A DNA stretch of 64,000 nucleotides from Actinospica acidithermotolerans (lineage in GTDB: Bacteria; Actinomycetota; Actinomycetes; Streptomycetales; Catenulisporaceae). The translations under genes and the position numbers were made by a program. The notes beneath the pieces are model-generated. The model was not told where the DNA came from, ran no database searches, and worked only from the letters and a program-made list of their open reading frames with translations. The stretch is taken from assembly GCF_018139625.1 (NCBI RefSeq), contig NZ_JAGSOH010000007.1, positions 47,579 to 111,578 on the forward strand, read 5' to 3'. Shown piece after piece: positions 59,840 to 64,000 of this stretch; the first letter of the stretch is position 1; each line of letters begins with the position of its first letter.

Positions 59840-60802
59840 CTAGCCTGGCGGATCCGGCAGAGCGGCGGCCCGGCGTGCGTAGTGGCGGCGCCAGATGACG
59901 CGGTAGACCGGGATCAGGCGCGGGACCGAGCGCAGGCCGGGGATGAACGGCACCAGCACGAACGCCGCACCGAGCACGCCCATCGTTCCCCAGACCAGCG
60001 CGTCGCCGTTGCCCGAGGAGTCGTACGGCGCGATCTGGTACCAGAACGTGTAGGGCGCCAGCCACGTCTGGCCGGGATAGTCGCCCACCTCGTTCATCAT
60101 CCCCCACTGATCACCTGCCAGGTGCTGCCCCCGCGCGTCGGCGGCCAGGTACGAGCCGTCGGCGAGGAACAGCAGCGGCAGGGTGTAGTCGGTGTTGTAG
60201 AACCCCTGCTCGGACATCAGCTGGCTGTCGAGCGAGCCTGAGCGCGCCTGGTCGGCCAGCCGACCGAGCAGGGTGGGCACCGGACCGTAGCCGCCGGGCT
60301 TGACCTTCGCGGGATCGCCGCCCGCCGCGGTCAGCGCATCGGAGTACGCCCCCGTCCACGCGGCCTGCCGGGCGGCGGACGCCGACACGTAGCTGCTCAC
60401 CGCCTGCTGCACCGCCGGGCTCTGCGGCACGGCTTCGAGCGGCGTGAGCACGAACGCCTGGGCGGTGGCGATCGGATGGGTCACCCCGGCGGCCTCGGCC
60501 AGCGCGATCGGGCCGAGCCGCTGGCCGGTCGAGGCCGTGTTGTACGGCGGCCCGTAGCCGGCGGTCGCGCTCGTGCCGTCGAGCTCCGCGAGCGCGGTGG
60601 CGGCGAAGTCGGCCGGGTCGGCCTGAGCCCAGGCGGCGATCGTCACCGGCTTCCGGTCGGGCGAGGAGAACGCGGCGGCCAGCACGAGCACGAGCGCGGT
60701 GACGGCTCCGAGGGCGATGACGAACTCTTTGACCAGGTCGTAGTGCCGCGAGCCGTAGCTGTACGGATCGGGCTCGGCGGCGGTGCGCACACGTAGCCTC
60801 AT
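59840..60802 (-). CDS. b6-cytochrome-associated membrane protein, copy 2
   Basis: A 320-residue paralogue of the protein at 14231-15184 with the same plan. PDPYSYGSRHYDLVKEFVIA, one helix, about 200 outside residues (PVTIAAWAQADPADFAATAL; GPPYNTASTGQRLGPIALAE; TDYTLPLLFLADGSYLA; YPGQTWLAPYTFWYQIAPYD), then a C-terminal helix and a basic PGLRSVPRLIPVYRVIWRRH tail. No cofactor motif. The start overlaps the cytochrome stop (ATGA). Confidence 0.8.
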   Translation of the reverse strand: MRLRVRTAAEPDPYSYGSRHYDLVKEFVIALGAVTALVLVLAAAFSSPDRKPVTIAAWAQADPADFAATALAELDGTSATAGYGPPYNTASTGQRLGPIALAEAAGVTHPIATAQAFVLTPLEAVPQSPAVQQAVSSYVSASAARQAAWTGAYSDALTAAGGDPAKVKPGGYGPVPTLLGRLADQARSGSLDSQLMSEQGFYNTDYTLPLLFLADGSYLAADARGQHLAGDQWGMMNEVGDYPGQTWLAPYTFWYQIAPYDSSGNGDALVWGTMGVLGAAFVLVPFIPGLRSVPRLIPVYRVIWRRHYARRAAALPDPPG

Positions 60803-61473
60803 GACGCCTCCGTCCGCGGCGGCCGGGCGGTGTCACGCGGGGCCAGCGGGGGCACGACGCCGTGCCGGCGCACGAGAACGATGTGCCCGAGCACGACCAC
60901 GCCCACGGCCAGCGGAAGCAGCGCCACGTGCCACAGCACCATCTGACCGAAGTTCATCACGTTGAAGTACGCGCCGACGCCGATGGCGTTGAGGCCGTCC
61001 TTCGCCTGGGTCGCAATCCACTGCGACTCGAAGTTCTGCTGGATCAGATAGCCGGTGAGCGCCGTGAAGGCGCACGCGCCGAAGGCGACGGCCCCGGTGA
61101 TCCAGGTCAGCGCGCGCCGTCCCCGCCACGCGGCCATGAAGAACTTGCCGACCAGGTGGATCGACATGAACGTCATCAGCAGCTCGACGGCCCAGAGGTG
61201 GACGCTGTTGAGGTAGTGCCCGAACCCGGAAACGTGCCACCAGGACGGGCCCTTGACCGCGAGCACGATCCCGCTCGCGATCACGACGCAGAGCGCGGTG
61301 AGCGTCAGAACGCCGAACACGTAGATCCACGAGGCGACGTAGGCGGGCTGCCGGTCCGCCATCAGCTTCTCCAGCGGCAGCGTGCGCTCGACCCGGCGGC
61401 GCAGCGCGCCGGTCCAGCCTCCGCCCTCGGGCGAGACGGGGGCCGTCGGCTTCTCGACGAGCTGGTCAGTCAT
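60799..61473 (-). CDS. Cytochrome b6-like protein, copy 2
   Basis: A 224-residue, four-helix b-type cytochrome. His pairs HLWAVELLMTFMSIH (H-X13-H) and HVALLPLAVGVVVLGH (H-X14-H), the b6 spacing. FGVLTLTALCVVIASGIVLA and GKFFMAAWRGRRALTWITGA are shared with copy 1. I chose the ATG at 61473; an upstream GTG (61482) would add three residues. It overlaps the small subunit gene by 8 bp. Confidence 0.9.
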   Translation of the reverse strand: MTDQLVEKPTAPVSPEGGGWTGALRRRVERTLPLEKLMADRQPAYVASWIYVFGVLTLTALCVVIASGIVLAVKGPSWWHVSGFGHYLNSVHLWAVELLMTFMSIHLVGKFFMAAWRGRRALTWITGAVAFGACAFTALTGYLIQQNFESQWIATQAKDGLNAIGVGAYFNVMNFGQMVLWHVALLPLAVGVVVLGHIVLVRRHGVVPPLAPRDTARPPRTEAS

Positions 61474-61642
61474 CCTCGTCACCGCCCCGGCCGGGGAACG
61501 GCAGCAGCAGCGCCGCGACGAAGACCAGCAGGATCAGCACGATCATGAGCAGGTTCGCGGCGGAGATCTGGATGAAGGACCAGCTCAGGTAGTGCCCCGG
61601 ACCGTCGAGGTCGATCGGGGCGGCGGTGACGCGGGACGTCAT
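61466..61642 (-). CDS. Single-helix subunit of b6-type module, copy 2
   Basis: A 58-residue protein. IDLDGPGHYLSWSFIQIS, one membrane helix (AANLLMIVLILLVFVAALLL), acidic C-terminus (GGDEDD) in place of the basic end of copy 1. SD GGGAGG, 7 bp before the ATG. Part of the coupled three-gene unit. Confidence 0.8.
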   Translation of the reverse strand: MTSRVTAAPIDLDGPGHYLSWSFIQISAANLLMIVLILLVFVAALLLPFPGRGGDEDD

Positions 61643-62001
61643 CGGGCGCCTCCCGCGGAGGGCGCGCACGCGTGCGCGGGCGGGCGGGTCTCGCTCGTCA
61701 TCGGCAAAGCTCCTTCTGGGAGCCCGGGCGCGGCGGTGTGGGTGGGCCGGCGTCTCGGGCGAAGCGCGGCGCGACCGCGGACAGACCAGTCCCGGCCGGC
61801 GGCCGCGCGCGGATGTGGGTAGGCCGCGGCGGCACTCCCCCGGCATCGCCTGAAAAGGCCCGAAGGCCTCCGGGGAATTCGGGGGAACACCCGAAAAAAT
61901 ACCCAGAAGGATAGAGTCCGTCAATAAATCAATGCACTGGCTTGCAACTTCTTAACATTTCGTTCGAGAGCCTATTCGCGGGATATCCGCGAGAGGTGCC
62001 G
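61643..62001. other. Gene-free region upstream of cytochrome module 2
   Basis: No gene supported. It contains a weak self-complementary AGGCC-CGAA-GGCCT (61856-61869) and a less GC-rich stretch around 61890-61970 that could hold promoters for the minus-strand module. No clear DevR-like box. Confidence 0.4.
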
Positions 62002-62502
62002 CTACCGGACCGAGGCCCCGACGTTCCGCTCGGCCCGCGCCCCGGCGCCGCGGGCCGCCTCGCGCACCGGCGCGATCCCCACCAGCGAGGCGTAGGTCAC
62101 CGCGCCGATGGCCAGGTGCATCACCATCAGGACCGCGACCGCGTTCCCCGGCTGACCCAGGTACAGGATGTATACGTCAGGCAGCAGCAACACGAGCGTG
62201 ACCAGCACCGCGAGCCGCAGGAACAGCCAGCGCGGGGCGGCGCACACCCGGGTGACGACGGGCCAGGCGACGCACGCGATCACCACGCCGACCACGGTGA
62301 GCTTGCCGTAGTCGGCGAACTTGAAGTGCGCGTAGTCCTTCGTCGCCGGCCACAGCGCCACGCCGAGCGCGACGAGCACCGCGTCGGCGATCAAGGAACC
62401 CGCGATCGCGACGACGGAGGCGATCAGCACCCGGATCGCCGACGGCTGCCTGTGCGCGGGTGCGAAATCGATCCTGACCCATGACATAACCCTCTTCACC
62501 AT
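62002..62502 (-). CDS. Four-helix integral membrane protein (DUF6069-like)
   Basis: A 166-residue protein with four hydrophobic segments (about 24-48, 68-90, 95-112, 120-142), including RVLIASVVAIAGSLIADAVL, VGVVIACVAWPVVTRVCAAP and AVLMVMHLAIGAVTYASLVG. The profile resembles DUF6069-type actinomycete membrane proteins of unknown role. Start uncertain: ATG at 62502 has AGGA 8 bp upstream; 62511 and 62487 are alternatives. Confidence 0.7.
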   Translation of the reverse strand: MVKRVMSWVRIDFAPAHRQPSAIRVLIASVVAIAGSLIADAVLVALGVALWPATKDYAHFKFADYGKLTVVGVVIACVAWPVVTRVCAAPRWLFLRLAVLVTLVLLLPDVYILYLGQPGNAVAVLMVMHLAIGAVTYASLVGIAPVREAARGAGARAERNVGASVR

Positions 62503-62683
62503 GGGCGGCATCCTAGCGATACCGACGGCCCCCTCGAATCATCCCGGGTAACGAGTCGGACCTGATTCCCCAGATGGAGGCGAAACACTCCGAGAGTCGA
62601 AATAATGACGAACATTTCACCTCTCGGCACAGCAGGCGCCGCAGGCCCGCCGGGGGCGGGGCCGGGGGTTGGCAGAAGTCGGC

Positions 62684-62709
62684 GGTTCTGTCGAAGCCTT
62701 GACAGAACC
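62684..62709 (+). promoter_or_regulatory. Palindrome overlapping a -35-like hexamer before ROK gene
   Basis: GGTTCTGTC-8 nt-GACAGAACC, perfect 9-bp arms. TTGACA (62699-62704) lies in the right arm. It is 50 bp before the ROK start and may be its own operator. Confidence 0.55.
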
Positions 62710-62758
62710 CGGTCGCATGCCAAGGTGTGTAACGTCCGTCTCCGATCGAGGGGATCAC

Positions 62759-64000
62759 ATGCAGCGCAGGGTCCAGCCGACCAGCGACGCCATCCGGGCG
62801 GGCAACCGCGCCCGGATCGTCGACATCCTGCGTCGCTCGGGCAGCGCGACGCGGGCGGAGCTGGTCACCGGCACCGGATTGTCGCGCGCCACGGTCTCCA
62901 GCCTGGTCGGCGAGCTCGCCGACCGCGGCCTCGTTTCAGAGTACGCACAGCCCGCCTCGGAGAGCGCCGGGCGGCCGCCTGCCCGCCTCGCGCTCAACCG
63001 GGCGGCGGGGTTGGCCATCGCGGTCGACGTCGGCGTCCGGCACGTGGCCGTGGCGGTCGGCGATCTCTCGCGCAGCGTGCTCGCCGAGCGCTGGGTCCCC
63101 GTGCCGTACGGCCACTCGGCCGAGAGCGGCATGCGCATCGTCACGCAGAGCATTGAGACGGCGCTCGTCGAGGCCGAGGCCGACCGCGATCAGATCGTCG
63201 GCGCGGCGATCAGCATCGCCGCGCCGATCGCGCCGGACAGCGGCCGCTTCCTCGTCCCCGGCGTGCTCCCGGGCTGGAACGGCCCCGAGCTCGCCGAGCA
63301 GGTCGGCCGGAGGTGGGGCATACCGACCACCGTGGAGAACGACGCCAACCTCGGCGCGCTCGGCGAGTCGGTCGCGGCGGCGCCGCACGGGAAGGATCTG
63401 CTCTACGTCAAGGTCGCCAGCCGGGTCGGTCTCGGCATCGCGTTCGGCTCCCGCATCTACCGCGGCCACGACGGGTACGCCGGCGAACTCGGCCACGTCA
63501 CGGCGGATCCGGGCGGCCCGGCCTGCTGGTGCGGCCGCCGCGGCTGCCTGGAACTGTACGCCGGCGCCGAGGGCATGCTGGAACGGCTGGCGCGGCGCGG
63601 GATCCGCATCGACGACGTCAACGAACTGATAGAGCGTGCCGAGGCCGGCGACGCCGACGTCCTCGCCGTGGTCGGCGACGGCGCCCGGCGCCTCGCGCGC
63701 TCCCTCGGCGCCCTCGCGCTCGTGCTGAACCCGTCGGTGATAGCCCTCGGCGGCGAGCTCGCCGGCCTCGGTCCGCTGCTGCTCGACCCCGTCCGCGCCG
63801 AACTCGCGGCCGTGCCGTTCGGCGCGCCGGTCACCGTGCGGACCTCGGCGCTGGGCCCGCGGGCCTCGCTGATGGGCGCCCTGGCCCTCGTCCTGCACGA
63901 ATCCAGCCGGTTCACGGATCAGTCCTGTGCGCCGGAATCCCCGGACTCCGGGCGCGCCGCGGTTGCCGCGGCGGCGTCCCGGCCGCTTCACCCCCAACCC
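62759..64000 (+). CDS. ROK-family transcriptional repressor (partial, runs off window)
   Basis: At least 414 codons with no stop in the window. Winged helix-turn-helix at about 12-62 (RIVDILRRSGSATRAELVTG; SRATVSSLVGELADRGLVSE), then a ROK sugar-kinase-like domain with VENDANLGALGES, GYAGELGHVTADPGGPACWC and the zinc motif CWCGRRGCLELYAG. Typical of repressors of sugar uptake genes; the effector is unknown. SD GAGGGG, 5 bp before the ATG. Confidence 0.92.
   Translation, partial: MQRRVQPTSDAIRAGNRARIVDILRRSGSATRAELVTGTGLSRATVSSLVGELADRGLVSEYAQPASESAGRPPARLALNRAAGLAIAVDVGVRHVAVAVGDLSRSVLAERWVPVPYGHSAESGMRIVTQSIETALVEAEADRDQIVGAAISIAAPIAPDSGRFLVPGVLPGWNGPELAEQVGRRWGIPTTVENDANLGALGESVAAAPHGKDLLYVKVASRVGLGIAFGSRIYRGHDGYAGELGHVTADPGGPACWCGRRGCLELYAGAEGMLERLARRGIRIDDVNELIERAEAGDADVLAVVGDGARRLARSLGALALVLNPSVIALGGELAGLGPLLLDPVRAELAAVPFGAPVTVRTSALGPRASLMGALALVLHESSRFTDQSCAPESPDSGRAAVAAAASRPLHPQP

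Noticed and set aside
61466..61924. 152-codon version of the small subunit of module 2
   Set aside because: The upstream 94 codons are Arg/Pro-rich filler without a ribosome site. The internal ATG has GGGAGG 7 bp upstream and matches copy 1 in length.

Overview
The window is very GC-rich with strong G/C third-position bias, ATGA/GTGA start-stop overlaps and tight operons, which points to a high-GC actinomycete. Nearly every gene up to about 50.4 kb, and probably the block to 57.6 kb, looks like one large hypoxia/dormancy island. It equals the DevR (DosR) regulon of Mycobacterium tuberculosis, or the OsdKR region of Streptomyces, in gene content but is larger. No rRNA, tRNA, CRISPR array or complete insertion sequence was seen.

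Two things hold the island together. First, a DevS/DosT-like GAF-GAF histidine kinase (40920-42668) and a DevR-like LuxR-type regulator (42878-43600) sit in the middle. The kinase keeps the His that aligns with the heme ligand of DevS, and the regulator keeps the DevR recognition helix. Second, about 26 copies of a 14-bp palindrome-like box, GGG[A/C/T]C-N4-G[T/G/A]CCC, lie about 30-145 bp (mostly 60-110) before transcription units. This matches the core of the DevR box (GGGACT-N2-AGTCCC). Several boxes are shared by divergent genes and one promoter has two boxes 22 bp apart.

Layout. (1) 0.2-7.9 kb: a complete nine-gene V/A-type ATPase operon. (2) 8-12.4 kb: small proteins, DUF1918, a phosphoribosyltransferase, CBS-BON and GH65. 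(3) 12.5-17.4 kb: a divergent oleate-hydratase-like protein, a three-gene b6-type cytochrome module and an SQR-like flavoprotein. (4) 17.6-31 kb: universal stress proteins (USPs), DUF1876, two Zn alcohol dehydrogenases, DoxX, CBS proteins, pyruvate phosphate dikinase and a cysteine-less NiFe-hydrogenase-like protein. (5) 31.2-40.9 kb: a 2-oxoacid:ferredoxin oxidoreductase operon with a GltD-ferredoxin fusion, CBS-BON, USP, a GNAT/acyl-CoA synthetase fusion and a CoA hydrolase/transferase. (6) 40.9-50.4 kb: the sensor and regulator, MntP, CBS-BON, a site-2 protease, Hrp1, USP, DUF72, an HspX-like Hsp20 and a second DUF1876. (7) 50.6-57.6 kb: a second oleate-hydratase-family protein and an ApbE/ferric-reductase/NuoF-like/ferredoxin operon. 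(8) 57.7-64 kb: an OmpR-type two-component system, a second copy of the cytochrome module, a membrane protein and a ROK regulator cut by the window end.

Inference on function: at low oxygen the sensor and regulator would switch on PPDK, 2-oxoacid:ferredoxin oxidoreductase, CoA-ester enzymes and alcohol dehydrogenases to rebalance carbon and redox. The V-ATPase, cytochrome module and flavinylated electron-transfer operon would maintain membrane energization. USPs, CBS proteins, Hsp20 and DUF1876 would provide adenylate sensing, chaperoning and ribosome protection. The least understood parts are the duplicated b6-type module, the hydrogenase-like protein without nickel ligands and the ApbE operon.
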